DNA from: Enterobacter ludwigii
Lineage (GTDB): Bacteria; Pseudomonadota; Gammaproteobacteria; Enterobacterales; Enterobacteriaceae
Reading direction: 5' to 3'
NCBI RefSeq assembly: GCF_001750725.1
Contig: NZ_CP017279.1
Coordinates: forward strand, 2,914,001-2,978,000
Length of the DNA stretch: 64,000 nucleotides
The position numbers and the translations under genes are program-made. The notes below the pieces were generated by a model. It worked only from the letters and a program-made list of their open reading frames with translations. It did not search any database and was not told the DNA's origin. Of this stretch, positions 44,070 to 54,121 are shown piece by piece; position 1 is the stretch's first letter, and every line of letters starts with the position of its first letter.

Positions 44070-44765
44070 TTACACCGGTGGCAGATCAAACAGCAGAATT
44101 TCGCTTTCACTGTCGGCATGCACGGACAGTGCCTGCTCATCCCAGATTGCCAGACCATCCGCCGTGGTAGCTTTCGTGCCGTTAATAGACACCTCGCCTT
44201 TCACCACCTGGATCCAGACGCGGCGGTTAGCGGCAATCTGATGGACAGACTGTTCGTCTTTTGCCAGCGCCCAGCGGTACAGTTCCATATCCTGGTGCAC
44301 TTTCAGCGAACCGTCACGCGCATCCGGAGAGAGCACCAGCTGTTTGCCCTGTTTAGCATCAAAGCGGCGCTGTTCGTAGCGCGGGGTGATGCCGGTTTCT
44401 TCCGGAATGATCCAGATTTGATACAGGTGCAGTTTTTCCGTTTTGCTTGGGTTGTATTCAGAGTGACGCACCCCGGTACCCGCACTCATAATCTGGAACT
44501 CGCCCGCCGGAACCTGCTCTTTGTTGCCCATGCTGTCCTGGTGCTCAACCGCCCCTTCCAGCACATACGTCAGGATTTCCATGTCTTTGTGCGGGTGGGT
44601 ACCGAAGCCCTGGCCTGCATCAATCACGTCATCGTTAATGACGCGCAGTGCGGAGAAGCCCATAAAGTTCGGGTCGTAGTAGTCAGCAAACGAGAATGAA
44701 TGCCATGAGTCCAGCCAGCCATGATTCGCGTGACCACGTTCGTTTGCTTTGCGTAAGTAGATCAT
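44070..44765 (-). CDS. yhhW: Pirin-like quercetin 2,3-dioxygenase YhhW
   Basis: A 231-residue bicupin of the pirin family; E. coli YhhW has quercetinase activity in vitro. The metal ligands are in the N-terminal cupin: the GTHPHKDMEILTYVLEG motif and the later GTGVRHSEYN. The natural substrate is unknown. It lies downstream of yhhX on the same strand but is separated from it by 122 bp. Confidence 0.96.
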   Translation of the reverse strand: MIYLRKANERGHANHGWLDSWHSFSFADYYDPNFMGFSALRVINDDVIDAGQGFGTHPHKDMEILTYVLEGAVEHQDSMGNKEQVPAGEFQIMSAGTGVRHSEYNPSKTEKLHLYQIWIIPEETGITPRYEQRRFDAKQGKQLVLSPDARDGSLKVHQDMELYRWALAKDEQSVHQIAANRRVWIQVVKGEVSINGTKATTADGLAIWDEQALSVHADSESEILLFDLPPV

Positions 44766-44838
44766 TGTTTCACCCTCAGTTCGTTTCGATGGAGTAAGTG
44801 TGGACGCAAACGGCCTGGGATCATAGAGGGTGAAAATT

Positions 44839-44879
44839 GACTCCTCTGTTCAAAAATTTAGAACAAGCAAAGAGGAGTC
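44839..44879 (-). terminator. Terminator after yhhX
   Basis: GACTCCTCT (44839-44847) pairs with AGAGGAGTC (44871-44879), with an inner GTTC/GAAC pairing. On the minus strand it lies just after the yhhX stop and is followed by AATTTTC. Confidence 0.7.
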
Positions 44880-44887
44880 ATAATTTC

Positions 44888-45925
44888 TTATCTGGCGAGG
44901 GTTATCGTGGCAGGAGAGGCCTGTTCGAAGGCCCGTTCAAGGAGTTCGAGATTGGTCATAACTTCAGATTCCTTGACGTAATTGGGCGCACCGTTAGTCA
45001 GGGTCTCATACAGCGCATCGTAAACGCGGCCATAGTCACCCGCTTCGGGTTTCACGTCCTCTCTAACGGTGATGCCCTCTTCGTTGACGTACTCCAGAAC
45101 GCCCACGGAGTCATCCGCCGCAAACCCCGGGTCGCCGGGCATAATGTTCGCCTTCAGGCTGGTCTCCTGCTGGTCGATACCGTACTTGATAAACGAGCCT
45201 CTGGTGCCATGCACAATAAATTTCGGGTAGTCAATTTTCACCAGATGGCTGGTTTTGACGATGGCTTTCAGGTCGCCGTAAAACAGCTGGGCTTCGAAGG
45301 TGTCATCCGGATTGGCTTTGTTGCGCAGGCTGCGGATGTCGTACGCCATGTGGTCTGGTCGGCCAAACAGAGAGATGATTTGATCGAGCGTATGCACGCC
45401 CAGACCATAGAATGAGCCATCCTGCGGCAGACCGGGATGCGTTTCGGCCACCGGACGGTAGTAATCAAAGTGGCTTTCAATCTCGACGATGTCACCCAGT
45501 TTACCGCTCTCAATCACTTTTTTTGCCGTCAGGAAGCAGCTGTCAAAGCGGCGGTTTTGGTACGGCGTGACGGTCAGCCCTTTGCGCTTCGCCAGGTCAA
45601 ACAACGTTTTCGCCTCTGCCATTGTCGGGGTAAACGGCTTTTCCACCAGCACGTTTTTGCCCGCCTCCAGCGCGCGTTTTGCGTACTCGAAATGGCTGTC
45701 AGCGTGGGTACAGACAATCACCAGTTTGACCTGCGGATCGTTGAGGACCTCATCAAGATCGCTGGTGAAATGAATATGGGAGTACTGGGGAGACTGCTCT
45801 TCCGGCTTCGCGCGACGCCGGTAGATATGGGCAACGTGCCAGCTGTCTTTGCGGTTGAGAACATACGGAAGGTGGTAACGCGTGGTGCTTTTGCCAAATC
45901 CAATAAATGCGCAATGTAATGTCAT
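44888..45925 (-). CDS. yhhX: Gfo/Idh/MocA-family oxidoreductase YhhX
   Basis: A 345-residue NAD(P)-dependent oxidoreductase. The N-terminal Rossmann fold begins CAFIGFGKST, and the catalytic-lysine motif VLVEKPFTPTMAEA is near residue 95. The C-terminal domain is the usual Gfo/Idh substrate-binding fold. The substrate is not known. The RyhB gene lies immediately upstream on the same strand. Confidence 0.95.
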   Translation of the reverse strand: MTLHCAFIGFGKSTTRYHLPYVLNRKDSWHVAHIYRRRAKPEEQSPQYSHIHFTSDLDEVLNDPQVKLVIVCTHADSHFEYAKRALEAGKNVLVEKPFTPTMAEAKTLFDLAKRKGLTVTPYQNRRFDSCFLTAKKVIESGKLGDIVEIESHFDYYRPVAETHPGLPQDGSFYGLGVHTLDQIISLFGRPDHMAYDIRSLRNKANPDDTFEAQLFYGDLKAIVKTSHLVKIDYPKFIVHGTRGSFIKYGIDQQETSLKANIMPGDPGFAADDSVGVLEYVNEEGITVREDVKPEAGDYGRVYDALYETLTNGAPNYVKESEVMTNLELLERAFEQASPATITLAR

Positions 45926-45974
45926 GGCTCAGTCCTTTTTAAGGTTACTGAGTGCAACCATAGCGCAAGTTTTG

Positions 45975-46010
45975 CCCTCACCCCAGCCCTCTTCCACGGG
46001 GAGCGGGCGA
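45975..46010. repeat. Palindromic intergenic repeat, family A (copy 3)
   Basis: CCCTCACCCCAGCCCTCTTCC followed by ACGGGGAGCGGGCG; the right arm is truncated. It lies between yhhX and the end of ryhB, close to the RyhB terminator. Confidence 0.65.
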
Positions 46011-46021
46011 AAAAAGACAAA

Positions 46022-46112
46022 AAAAAGCCAGCGAAAAGCTGGCTAAAGTAATACTGGAAGCAATGTGAGCAATGTCGTGCTTTCAGGTTCCCGTAGGGGT
46101 CTTCCTGAACGC
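46022..46112 (-). ncRNA. ryhB: Iron-responsive small RNA RyhB
   Basis: The minus strand reads GCGTTCAGGAAGACCCC... and keeps the long single-stranded core of E. coli RyhB (AAGCACGACATTGCTCACAT and TGCTTCCAGTATTACTT). It ends in a GCCAGC/GCTGGC hairpin and a U-run. Length is about 91 nt. RyhB acts with Hfq to silence mRNAs of iron-using proteins when iron is scarce. It lies between yhhX and yhhY, the E. coli location, with a Fur box directly upstream. The exact 5' and 3' ends are inferred from alignment. Confidence 0.95.
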
Positions 46113-46114
46113 AG

Positions 46115-46133
46115 AGCAATAATAATCATTCTC
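46115..46133 (-). promoter_or_regulatory. Fur box of ryhB
   Basis: The 19 bases match the Fur consensus at 14 positions, including AATCATT. It overlaps the -10 region of ryhB on the minus strand, so iron-loaded Fur would block the promoter. Confidence 0.8.
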
Positions 46134-46233
46134 ATTCGCACTTGTCCAATCTTTTTTGCAAAAATTAGCAGTTGACTCAAATTTTAATCTCACTGATGTT
46201 GGAATGGACGTTTAACTGACTGAGGATGAAGGA

Positions 46234-46722
46234 ATGAGTGAGATTGTGATACGCCATATCGAAGCCCGCGATGCAGAAGCGTTACGTGACATTATGTCGC
46301 ATCCTGGGGTGTATCACGACACGCTACAACTTCCCCATCCCTCAATGGATATGTGGCATGACCGGGTCGCGACGAAACCGGGAAGACGGCATCTCGTCGC
46401 CTGTCTTGACCAGCGAGTGGTTGGCCATATGGCACTCGATGTGATGGAAAATCCCCGCCGCAGCCACGTTGCAACGTTCGGCATTAGCGTGGCCGCTGAT
46501 GTACAGGGACGCGGTGTGGGTCGTGCGCTCATGCGCGAAATGGTCAATCTCTGCGACAACTGGTTGCGCATTGAACGCATTGAGCTCACGGTTTTTGCGG
46601 ATAACCCTGCGGCACTGGCGCTGTATAAGAAGTTTGGGTTTGAAATCGAAGGGACCGGCAGGAACTTCGCCCTGCGTAACGGCGACTATGTGGACGCGTA
46701 TTACATGGCGCGGCTGAAGTGA
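46234..46722 (+). CDS. yhhY: GNAT acetyltransferase YhhY (AaaT)
   Basis: A 162-residue GNAT-family N-acetyltransferase with the acetyl-CoA loop VQGRGVGRALMREM near residue 92. In E. coli YhhY acetylates a few amino acids, mainly aromatic ones and methionine, giving resistance to some toxic amino acids. Divergent from ryhB. It is convergent with ggt and ends in a REP-like element. Confidence 0.94.
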   Translation: MSEIVIRHIEARDAEALRDIMSHPGVYHDTLQLPHPSMDMWHDRVATKPGRRHLVACLDQRVVGHMALDVMENPRRSHVATFGISVAADVQGRGVGRALMREMVNLCDNWLRIERIELTVFADNPAALALYKKFGFEIEGTGRNFALRNGDYVDAYYMARLK

Positions 46723-46728
46723 TAAATT

Positions 46729-46754
46729 GCCCGGTAGCGCGACGCTTACCGGGC
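46729..46754. repeat. REP-like palindrome, family B, between yhhY and ggt
   Basis: GCCCGGTAGCGCGACGCTTACCGGGC, the same layout as the elements after nfuA and glpD. It is followed by AATAAAA and lies in the convergent gap, so it may terminate both genes. Confidence 0.75.
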
Positions 46755-46761
46755 AATAAAA

Positions 46762-48507
46762 TCAGAACCCCGCCGTCAAATCGTCCACCGAACGCGGATC
46801 CGAGGCCCCAAACAGCGTGCCGTCCGGGCCGACCATAATGCTCTGGGTGCTGCCCATTGCCTCTTTCAGCGCCACCTTCTGTCCGCGCTGCTCCAGCAGT
46901 TTTAAGGTGTCCGGGCTAAAGCCCTTCTCAACACGCAGCTCGTCCGGCAGCCACTGATGGTGGAAACGCGGTGCGTTCGTCGCTTCGGCGACATTCATTC
47001 CAAAGTCAATGCTGTTCACCACCATCTGCAGCACCGTGGTGATGATACGGCTGCCGCCAGGGCTGCCTGTCACCAGCCAGGTTTTACCGTCTTTGACCAC
47101 GATGGTAGGCGACATGGACGACAGCGGACGCTTCTTCGGTCCGACCGCATTCGCATCCCCACCCACCAGGCCGTAGACGTTCGGCACGCCCGGTTTGGCC
47201 GAGAAGTCATCCATCTCGTTATTGAGCAGAATCCCGCTGTTGCCTGCCACGATGCCTGTACCAAAGGTGGTGTTGAGGGTATAGGTCACCGCCACCGCGT
47301 TACCGTCTTTATCCACCACCGAGAAGTGGGTGGTCTGGTTGCTCTCATACGGTGCCAGCTTGCCCGGGCGGATCTCGCTCGACGGTTTGGCCTTGTTGAT
47401 GTCAATCTCATCAGCAATCGATTTAGCATAGGCTTTATTGGTCAGCGCCTGCCACGGCACCTTCACGAAGTCCGGGTCGCCCAGGTATTCTGAACGGTCG
47501 GCGTAGGCGCGTTTTTCCGCCTCTGCCATCACCTGCATGGCATCCGCACTGCCGAAGCCGAACTTGTGCATATCGAAGTTTTCAAGAATGTTGAGGATCT
47601 GCACGATGTGAATGCCGCCGGAAGACGGAGGCGGCATCGAGAAAACGTCATAGCCGCGATAGCTTCCGTGAATCGGCTCACGCTCGACGGCCTTGTACTC
47701 CGCGAGATCCGCTTTGGTGATAAGCCCACCGTTCTTTTGCATCTCTTCGGCAATCTGGTCGGCAATCGCCCCTTTGTAGAACGCATCCGGGCCGTGCTCC
47801 GCGATCAGCTCCAGACTTTTCGCCAGGTTCTTTTGCACCAGCTTATCGCCCTTCTTCAGCGGTTCGCCGTCTTTCCAGAAGATAGCCTTGCTGTTTTCGT
47901 GATTCGGAATCACTTCGCTGCCATAGGTTTTAAGATCGTCAGCCAGGGCGTCATTCACCACAAAACCTTCGCGGGCGAGCTTAATCGCAGGCTGTACCAC
48001 TTTGTTGAGCGGCAGGGTGCCATATTTTTCCAGCGCCAGGGAGAAGCCTGCGACGGTGCCCGGCGTACCGGAGGCGAGATGCGAGGTCAGGGATTTTTTG
48101 CTGTCCGGGTTGCCTTGATCGTCAAGGAACATATCGCGGGAAGCCTGTCCTGGGGCCATCTCACGGAAGTCGATGGCGGTGGTTTTGCCGTCTTTGGTCC
48201 GCAGCATCATAAAGCCGCCGCCGCCCAGGTTCCCCGCCTGCGGATGCGTCACCGCCAGCGCATAGCCCACCGCGACTGCCGCATCCACCGCATTACCGCC
48301 CTGACGGAGAATATCGACGCCCACTTTCGTTGCCAGCGCATCCACCGACGCCACCATACCCTGCGTTGCCCGCACGGGATGAAAAACATCTTCCTCCACG
48401 CCGTACGAGACTGGCGGAGCCGCTGGCGGGTTGGCCGCCACGCTAAATGTGCCGCCTGCCATCAGCGCGGCGATCGCTATCCAGCGCAAAAACGTTGGTT
48501 TCATCAT
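46762..48507 (-). CDS. ggt: Gamma-glutamyltranspeptidase (periplasmic)
   Basis: A 581-residue precursor that hydrolyses or transfers the gamma-glutamyl group of glutathione. A signal peptide ends near residue 25. Autocleavage gives large and small subunits at the conserved NQTTHFSVVD; the new N-terminal nucleophile is Thr392 by alignment. The GSPGGSRIITTV motif forms the oxyanion region. I choose the ATG at 48507, which has GGAG seven bases upstream; a second ATG follows immediately. One residue longer than E. coli Ggt in the leader region. Confidence 0.97.
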   Translation of the reverse strand: MMKPTFLRWIAIAALMAGGTFSVAANPPAAPPVSYGVEEDVFHPVRATQGMVASVDALATKVGVDILRQGGNAVDAAVAVGYALAVTHPQAGNLGGGGFMMLRTKDGKTTAIDFREMAPGQASRDMFLDDQGNPDSKKSLTSHLASGTPGTVAGFSLALEKYGTLPLNKVVQPAIKLAREGFVVNDALADDLKTYGSEVIPNHENSKAIFWKDGEPLKKGDKLVQKNLAKSLELIAEHGPDAFYKGAIADQIAEEMQKNGGLITKADLAEYKAVEREPIHGSYRGYDVFSMPPPSSGGIHIVQILNILENFDMHKFGFGSADAMQVMAEAEKRAYADRSEYLGDPDFVKVPWQALTNKAYAKSIADEIDINKAKPSSEIRPGKLAPYESNQTTHFSVVDKDGNAVAVTYTLNTTFGTGIVAGNSGILLNNEMDDFSAKPGVPNVYGLVGGDANAVGPKKRPLSSMSPTIVVKDGKTWLVTGSPGGSRIITTVLQMVVNSIDFGMNVAEATNAPRFHHQWLPDELRVEKGFSPDTLKLLEQRGQKVALKEAMGSTQSIMVGPDGTLFGASDPRSVDDLTAGF

Positions 48508-48631
48508 TATTGTTCTCCAGGTGAAGAGGGCCATATTCCCCGCTTAAGCCTGGTTCACAACTCCTAAAAAATCATCGTCATGGTGAAATCAGGGTAAACT
48601 TAAGAGAAGCCTCAAAAGAAGGGAGATGACA

Positions 48632-49018
48632 ATGAAACGCTTACTGATTCTTACGGCGCTGCTTCCGTTTGCCGCGCTCGCACAGCCACTCAATACGATG
48701 AACAACCCGAACCAGCAGGGCTACGTCATTCCAAGCCAGCAGCGTATGCAAACGGAGATGATGAGCCAGCAGCAACAGCAGAAAGGGATGCTAAACCAGC
48801 AGTTGAAAACGCAGACCCAGATGCAGCAGCAAAGCCTGCAAAACCAGATGAACACCAACACCCAGCGCATACTGCAGGGTCAGGTGCGTGAGCAGCCGCT
48901 GCCTAACCCAAACGGCGGGATGCTGGGCGGAATGACCTCGTCGGGCAGCGGACAGCAGCATATGCTGCCGTCTCAGTCACCGTCGAATGGCGGGATGCTT
49001 AATTCTTCGCAGAACTAA
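48632..49018 (+). CDS. yhhA: Gln-rich secreted protein YhhA
   Basis: A 128-residue protein of unknown function with a signal peptide cleaved after AALA near residue 17. The mature part is low-complexity: long Gln/Met/Asn stretches ([17 protein letters not shown]) and two NGGML repeats near the C-terminus. It is about 18 residues shorter than E. coli YhhA, and its last 20 bases overlap the convergent ugpQ end. The ATG at 48632 matches E. coli; an ATG two codons upstream is also in frame. Confidence 0.88.
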   Translation: MKRLLILTALLPFAALAQPLNTMNNPNQQGYVIPSQQRMQTEMMSQQQQQKGMLNQQLKTQTQMQQQSLQNQMNTNTQRILQGQVREQPLPNPNGGMLGGMTSSGSGQQHMLPSQSPSNGGMLNSSQN

Positions 49019-49748
49019 AGTTCGGGCCGATCACGTCAATCGCATCGGTACAGATACTGTCCACCCCCCAGCGCAGCAGCTCCGCCGCACGCTGGGGTTT
49101 GTTGACGGTATAGACCAGGATATGCAGCCCCGCCGCTTTCAACATTTTTACCCGTGCCTCATCCAGCAGCGCGTGGTTCAGGTGAATCGACACACACCCT
49201 AAACGGCTGGTCAGCTCACGCCAGTCATCACGCCACGTGTCGAGCAGCAGTCCGCGCGGCAACGCCGGAACGGACGCCTGCGCCGCCTCAAGGGCATCAA
49301 TGTCAAACGACGACAGCAGGGGTGGCGTCATGCCCTCCCACAGCTCACGCGCGGCCAGCGCAATGACTTTACCTGTGAGCGGCCCGGTGCCGGTGGTTGG
49401 TTTGATTTCGATATTGGCCATCATGCCATGCAGGCGACAGCGGTCGGCCACTTCCGCCAGCAGCGGCAGCGGCTCGCCTTTGAACGCGCTGCTGTACCAG
49501 CTTCCGGCGTCGACGTTCAGCAGATCGCGCCACGGCAGGTCTCCCGCCACGCCCCAGCCATTACTGGTGCGTTCGAGGTTGTCATCATGCAGAAGGAAAA
49601 TCTCGCCGTCTTTCGATAGTTTGGCGTCGAACTCGATCATCGTGTGACCGTAATGCGCGCCCATATCGATAGCCGCCAGCGTGTTTTCCGGCGCCAGTTT
49701 ACCGCCGCCCCGGTGGGCGACGATGTGGGGATAAGGCCAGTTACTCAT
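48999..49748 (-). CDS. ugpQ: Cytosolic glycerophosphodiester phosphodiesterase UgpQ
   Basis: A 249-residue GDPD that hydrolyses imported glycerophosphodiesters to glycerol-3-phosphate and an alcohol. The catalytic [12 protein letters not shown] motif is at residues 12-23, and metal-binding acids lie in [11 protein letters not shown]. Last gene of ugpBAECQ; its start overlaps the ugpC stop by four bases. There is no signal peptide, which separates it from periplasmic GlpQ. Confidence 0.97.
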   Translation of the reverse strand: MSNWPYPHIVAHRGGGKLAPENTLAAIDMGAHYGHTMIEFDAKLSKDGEIFLLHDDNLERTSNGWGVAGDLPWRDLLNVDAGSWYSSAFKGEPLPLLAEVADRCRLHGMMANIEIKPTTGTGPLTGKVIALAARELWEGMTPPLLSSFDIDALEAAQASVPALPRGLLLDTWRDDWRELTSRLGCVSIHLNHALLDEARVKMLKAAGLHILVYTVNKPQRAAELLRWGVDSICTDAIDVIGPNFSSAKN

Positions 49749-50815
49749 ATACGTTGTCCTGTTTCACCGTCGAATACGTGCAGGTGATTTTCCGGCAGAT
49801 GCAGCCACAGCGTGCTGCCTGCTTTAGGGCGCTCCTGATGGGCCAGACGCACCACCATTTTTTGTTCACCCCAACGTCCGTGCGCCAGGTTGTCAGCCCC
49901 CAGCATCTCCAGCGTGTCCATGACCAGCGGCACGCCGCCTTCCGCCTGTGAGGTTAACCCAATATGTTCCGGGCGGATACCGAGCGTCATCTTACGCCCG
50001 GCATAGCCACGATAGTACCCGTTTACGGGCAGCGCCATCCCACTTTCCAGCTCAAAATGCGTACCGGCGCTGCTGAGCCGCCCTTCCAGCAGGTTCATCG
50101 CCGGGCTGCCAATAAAGCTCGCCACAAAGCGGGAGGCCGGTTTCTCGTATACCTCCACCGGGGTGCCAATCTGCTCGGCGACGCCTTTGTTCATCACCAT
50201 CACGCGCTGGGCGAGGGTCATCGCTTCCACCTGATCGTGCGTCACATACAGGGAGGTGGTTTTCAGACGACGGTGCAGCTGCTGCAGCTCAAGGCGCATC
50301 TGCACGCGCAGCTTGGCATCAAGGTTTGAGAGCGGCTCGTCGAACAGGAACACCGCAGGGTCACGCACAATGGCGCGCCCCATCGCCACACGCTGGCGCT
50401 GTCCGCCGGACAGTTCACGCGGACGACGCTTGAGCAGGCCATCCAGCTCCAGAATACGCGCCGCCTCTTTCACGCGCTCATCGATATGGCTTTTGCCCAT
50501 CCCGCGGATTTTCAGCCCCCAGGCCATGTTCTCTTCCACGCTCATGTGCGGATAAAGGGCGTAGTTCTGAAACACCATCGCGATGCCCCGGTCCTTCGGC
50601 TCCATCTCGGTCACGCGCTGGCGATCGATCCAGATATCGCCGCTGGTCACACGTTCAAGCCCGGCAACCATACGCAGCAGCGTCGATTTGCCGCAGCCTG
50701 ACGGGCCAACCATCACGATAAACTCCCCGTCCGCCACGTCGAGCGTTAACGGCTGAATGACCTGGGTTTTGTTGTCCCAGCTTTTGGTCACTGCCTGTAA
50801 TTTTAAACCTGCCAT
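49745..50815 (-). CDS. ugpC: Glycerol-3-phosphate ABC transporter ATPase UgpC
   Basis: A 356-residue ABC ATPase. Walker A is GPSGCGKST near residue 37, the signature is LSGGQRQRV, and Walker B is [11 protein letters not shown]-terminal MalK-like regulatory domain starts near residue 235. I choose the ATG at 50815 ([13 protein letters not shown]), as in E. coli; the longer start overlaps ugpE. It powers UgpAE and is exchangeable with MalK in E. coli. Confidence 0.97.
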   Translation of the reverse strand: MAGLKLQAVTKSWDNKTQVIQPLTLDVADGEFIVMVGPSGCGKSTLLRMVAGLERVTSGDIWIDRQRVTEMEPKDRGIAMVFQNYALYPHMSVEENMAWGLKIRGMGKSHIDERVKEAARILELDGLLKRRPRELSGGQRQRVAMGRAIVRDPAVFLFDEPLSNLDAKLRVQMRLELQQLHRRLKTTSLYVTHDQVEAMTLAQRVMVMNKGVAEQIGTPVEVYEKPASRFVASFIGSPAMNLLEGRLSSAGTHFELESGMALPVNGYYRGYAGRKMTLGIRPEHIGLTSQAEGGVPLVMDTLEMLGADNLAHGRWGEQKMVVRLAHQERPKAGSTLWLHLPENHLHVFDGETGQRI

Positions 50816-50816
50816 C

Positions 50817-51662
50817 TTATTTCTCACTGTCCACTAAACCACGCACGAACGCACGTTGCATGGCTAAAACGATAACGACCGGGGGGATAAGGGTGAGCAG
50901 CATCGCCGCCATCACCTGATTCCAGAGCGTGGTGCCTTCACCGGTGGCGATCATGCCTTTGATGCCCGCCACGGCGGTGCCAAGATTGACGTCCTGAATA
51001 ATCAGCAGCGGCCACAGATACTGGTTCCAGCCGTAGATAAAGGTGATGACAAACAGCGCCGCAAGGTTGGTTTTCGACAGCGGCAGCACGATGTCACGGA
51101 AGAAGCGCATCGGCGAGGCTCCGTCAATACGCGCGGCCTCAATCAGCTCGTCCGGCAGGGTCATAAAGAACTGGCGGAACAGGAAGGTGGCGGTGGCCGA
51201 GGCCATCAGCGGCAGGGTTAAACCTGCGTAGCTGTCCAGCATCTTCAGGTTGGCGATCACTTCCACCGTCGGGAAGATACGCACTTCGACCGGCAGCATC
51301 AGGGTGATGAAGATCATCCAGAAGAACAGGTTACGCAGGGGAAAGCGGAACCAGACGATGGCGAAAGCCGAGAGCATCGACACCGTGATTTTGCCCACCG
51401 TAATACCGAACGCCATGATGAAGCTGTTCAGCATCATCAGCCAGAATGGCGCGCTGTTAGCGCCCACGCCCTGGGTCCAGATGGTTTTCATGTTTTCGAA
51501 AAGATGCCCGCCTGGGATCAGCGTCATCGGCGTATCAAACACCGCTTTGGTGTCCAGCGTGGCGGCAACGAAGGCCACATAAAGCGGGAACAGAATGACG
51601 ATGATGCCCAAAATCAGCATGGTGTGGCTGAACATCGTCAGCCCGCGACGGTTCTCGATCAT
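50817..51662 (-). CDS. ugpE: Glycerol-3-phosphate ABC permease UgpE
   Basis: A 281-residue inner-membrane subunit with six hydrophobic segments and the permease EAA loop ([23 protein letters not shown]) near residue 190. It overlaps the ugpA stop by four bases and lies one base before ugpC, consistent with tight co-expression. Confidence 0.97.
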   Translation of the reverse strand: MIENRRGLTMFSHTMLILGIIVILFPLYVAFVAATLDTKAVFDTPMTLIPGGHLFENMKTIWTQGVGANSAPFWLMMLNSFIMAFGITVGKITVSMLSAFAIVWFRFPLRNLFFWMIFITLMLPVEVRIFPTVEVIANLKMLDSYAGLTLPLMASATATFLFRQFFMTLPDELIEAARIDGASPMRFFRDIVLPLSKTNLAALFVITFIYGWNQYLWPLLIIQDVNLGTAVAGIKGMIATGEGTTLWNQVMAAMLLTLIPPVVIVLAMQRAFVRGLVDSEK

Positions 51663-52546
51663 TGGTAGCGCACCTTACTTTCGACATAACGGAACTGCAC
51701 TACCGTGAGAAGGATGACGAGGAACATCAGCACGACCGACTGGGCGGCGGATGCCGAGAGATCCAGACCGGCAAAGCCTTCGCGATAGATCTTATAGATA
51801 AGCGTCGTCGTGGCCTGCACCGGGCCACCGGCCGTGGCGGCGTCGATCACCGGGAAGGTGTCGAAGAAGGCGTAAACCAGGTTGACCACCAGCAGGAAGA
51901 AACTCACCGGGGCAATCAGCGGCAGCGACAGCCTAAAGAAACGACGGACCGGCCCTGCACCATCAATCGCCGCGGCTTCAACCAGCGAGCGCGGAATAGA
52001 CTGCAGCGCAGCAAAGAAGAACAGGAAGTTGTAGCTGATCTGTTTCCACACCGACGCGAAGACCACCAGGAACATCGCCTGACCGCTGTTCTGGGCGTGG
52101 TTCCAGTCGTAGCCGAACTCCGCCAGAAAATGGGTAATCAGCCCGCGCCCTGGGTTAAACAGGAAGATCCACAGCACGGCGGCGACGGCAGGCGCCACGG
52201 CGTAAGGTAGCAGCATCAGCGTCTGATACAGACGGCTGCCGCGCACCACGTAATCCACCAGCGCCGCGAAAAAGAGCGATGCGACAAGGCCGCTGACAGT
52301 GACCAGCGCGCTGAACTTCATGGTCGTCCAGAAGGCGTCGAGGTAATAGCTGTCATGGAACAGCGCGGTAAAGTTGTCCAGCCCGACAAACTGGCTGGAA
52401 AGCCCAAACGGATCGACGCTTTGTACCGAGTACCAGAGCGCCTCGCCCGCAGGCCAGATAAAGAAAATAACGGTGATGACCAGCTGCGGCGCGACCAGCA
52501 AATACGGCAGCCAGCGCGAACGGAACACCGGACGGGATGAGGACAT
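51659..52546 (-). CDS. ugpA: Glycerol-3-phosphate ABC permease UgpA
   Basis: A 295-residue inner-membrane partner of UgpE with six hydrophobic segments and an EAA loop ([22 protein letters not shown]). It is separated from ugpB by 73 bp holding a palindromic repeat, while the rest of the operon overlaps. This spacing may let UgpB be made in excess. Confidence 0.97.
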   Translation of the reverse strand: MSSSRPVFRSRWLPYLLVAPQLVITVIFFIWPAGEALWYSVQSVDPFGLSSQFVGLDNFTALFHDSYYLDAFWTTMKFSALVTVSGLVASLFFAALVDYVVRGSRLYQTLMLLPYAVAPAVAAVLWIFLFNPGRGLITHFLAEFGYDWNHAQNSGQAMFLVVFASVWKQISYNFLFFFAALQSIPRSLVEAAAIDGAGPVRRFFRLSLPLIAPVSFFLLVVNLVYAFFDTFPVIDAATAGGPVQATTTLIYKIYREGFAGLDLSASAAQSVVLMFLVILLTVVQFRYVESKVRYQ

Positions 52547-52567
52547 AGTTTAGCTCAGCGTAGGTAG

Positions 52568-52611
52568 CCCTCACCCCAGCCCTTCCCGCAGGGAGAGGGA
52601 CAGGATGAGGG
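52568..52611. repeat. Palindromic repeat, family A (copy 4), in the ugpB-ugpA spacer
   Basis: CCCTCACCCCAGCCCTTCCC and GGGAGAGGGACAGGATGAGGG form a strong hairpin with a GCA loop. It fills most of the 73-bp intercistronic gap inside an operon. Confidence 0.75.
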
Positions 52612-52619
52612 TAAAATGA

Positions 52620-53936
52620 TTAAGACTTTGTTGATTGCTCAAAGCGGCGCAGCAGCTGATTACCGCGCTCTACCGCAGAATCCAGCGCCTGCTGTGGGGT
52701 TTTCTTCCCGGTCCACACGCTTTCCAGCTCTTCATCTACGATGGTACGGATCTGCGGCATGTTCCCCAGACGCAGGCCTTTGGTGAACGGCAATGGCGGC
52801 TTGTTGAGCATCTGACGCGTCGCGATATCCGCGCCCGGGTTTTTGCTGTAGAAGCCCTGCTCGCGGGTCAGGTCATACGCGGCCGTGGTGATAGGCAGGT
52901 AGCCGGTTTTCTGATGCCATTCGGCGGCATTCTCTGGCTTCGCCAGGAAGTCGAGGAACTCGGCCACGCCCTTGTAGGTGCCCTTGTCTTTGCCCTGCAT
53001 GACCCACAGGCTCGCCCCACCGATGATGGCGTTCTGCGGTGCACCTTTCACGTCAGCGTCGTAAGGCATCATGCCTACGCCGTAGTTGAATTTTGCGTAA
53101 TGACGGATATCCGCCAGAGAGCCGGAAGAGGCGGTCGTAATCGCGCAGTCACCGTTGTAGAACTTCTCGGTGGATTCGTCTTTACGCCCGAAGTAGCTGA
53201 AATCGCCCTTCTTGTTGAGATCGGCAAGCAGAGCGATGTGCTTCACCTGCTCTGGCTTGTTGAACTCCAGTACCGCGTCGGTGCCGTCGAAGCCGTTGTT
53301 TTTGGTGGCCACCGGCAGGCCGTGCCAGGCGCTGAAGTTTTCAATCTGGATCCAGCCCTGCCAGCCGCTGGCGTAGCCGCACTTCATCCCTGCCGCTTTC
53401 AGCTTAGCGGTGTACGCCGCCAGATCCTGCCAGGTTTTTGGCGGTTGTTCCGGATCTAAACCGGCTTTCTTGAAGGCGTCTTTGTTGTAGTACAGCACCG
53501 GCGTGGAGCTGTTAAACGGCTGAGACAGCAGATGACCGGTTTTGGAATCGGTGTAGTAACCCGCCACGGTCGGCACGAACTGAGATTCGTCGAAGTTGAT
53601 ACCTGCGTCTTTAAACACTTCGTAGACCGGTTTAATGGCTTTAGAGGCCATCATGGTCGCAGTACCGACTTCGTAAACCTGAAGCAGCGCAGGTGCATTA
53701 CCGGTACGGAAAGCGGCAATGCCCGCGCTCAGGCTCTGCTCGTAGTTACCTTTGTACACCGGCACAATTTTGTAATCCGGATGGGTGTCGTTGAAACGCT
53801 GCGCCAGGGAGTCAACTTCTTTACCCAACTCCCCTTCCATGGAATGCCAGAACGGAATGGTGGTGACAGCCATTGCGTTCGCCGCAAAAGTCAGCCCCAT
53901 TGCCAGACCCAAAGCTGTGTGTCGTAACGATGTCAT
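52620..53936 (-). CDS. ugpB: Glycerol-3-phosphate-binding protein UgpB
   Basis: A 438-residue periplasmic solute-binding protein for glycerol-3-phosphate and glycerophosphodiesters. The signal peptide ends AANAMA near residue 23, followed by [18 protein letters not shown]. Two ATGs lie six bases apart; I choose the one at 53936, since it has AAGAGAG at normal spacing and gives the E. coli length. Pho boxes lie upstream and a palindromic repeat follows before ugpA. Confidence 0.97.
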   Translation of the reverse strand: MTSLRHTALGLAMGLTFAANAMAVTTIPFWHSMEGELGKEVDSLAQRFNDTHPDYKIVPVYKGNYEQSLSAGIAAFRTGNAPALLQVYEVGTATMMASKAIKPVYEVFKDAGINFDESQFVPTVAGYYTDSKTGHLLSQPFNSSTPVLYYNKDAFKKAGLDPEQPPKTWQDLAAYTAKLKAAGMKCGYASGWQGWIQIENFSAWHGLPVATKNNGFDGTDAVLEFNKPEQVKHIALLADLNKKGDFSYFGRKDESTEKFYNGDCAITTASSGSLADIRHYAKFNYGVGMMPYDADVKGAPQNAIIGGASLWVMQGKDKGTYKGVAEFLDFLAKPENAAEWHQKTGYLPITTAAYDLTREQGFYSKNPGADIATRQMLNKPPLPFTKGLRLGNMPQIRTIVDEELESVWTGKKTPQQALDSAVERGNQLLRRFEQSTKS

Positions 53937-53997
53937 TGTCATCTCTCTTATTGTGCCGGATGCGCGATATCACGCGTTTTTATGCTCGCGAGGTAAC

Positions 53998-54050
53998 ATG
54001 ACATGCTCGAATGACAGAAAAATAACTGTTTCTTTACAGTGAGATGACAA
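53998..54050 (-). promoter_or_regulatory. Pho boxes upstream of ugpB
   Basis: On the minus strand, CTGTCATTCGAGCATGTCAT (53998-54017) and TTGTCATCTCACTGT (54036-54050) fit the Pho-box direct-repeat pattern CTGTCAT spaced about 11 bp. PhoB activation of ugp under phosphate starvation is established. Confidence 0.75.
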
Positions 54051-54121
54051 CAAAACGTCAGGCGGATGATGGTTGTGTGAAGGCGGTTGGGGTAAGTTCG
54101 GTGCGGTCTGGTGCCCTGCAT

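Noticed and set aside
45922..46119. A 65-codon frame on the minus strand across the ryhB region
   Set aside because: It overlays the RyhB RNA and its terminator, lacks a ribosome site and matches no known family. The RNA explains the conservation.
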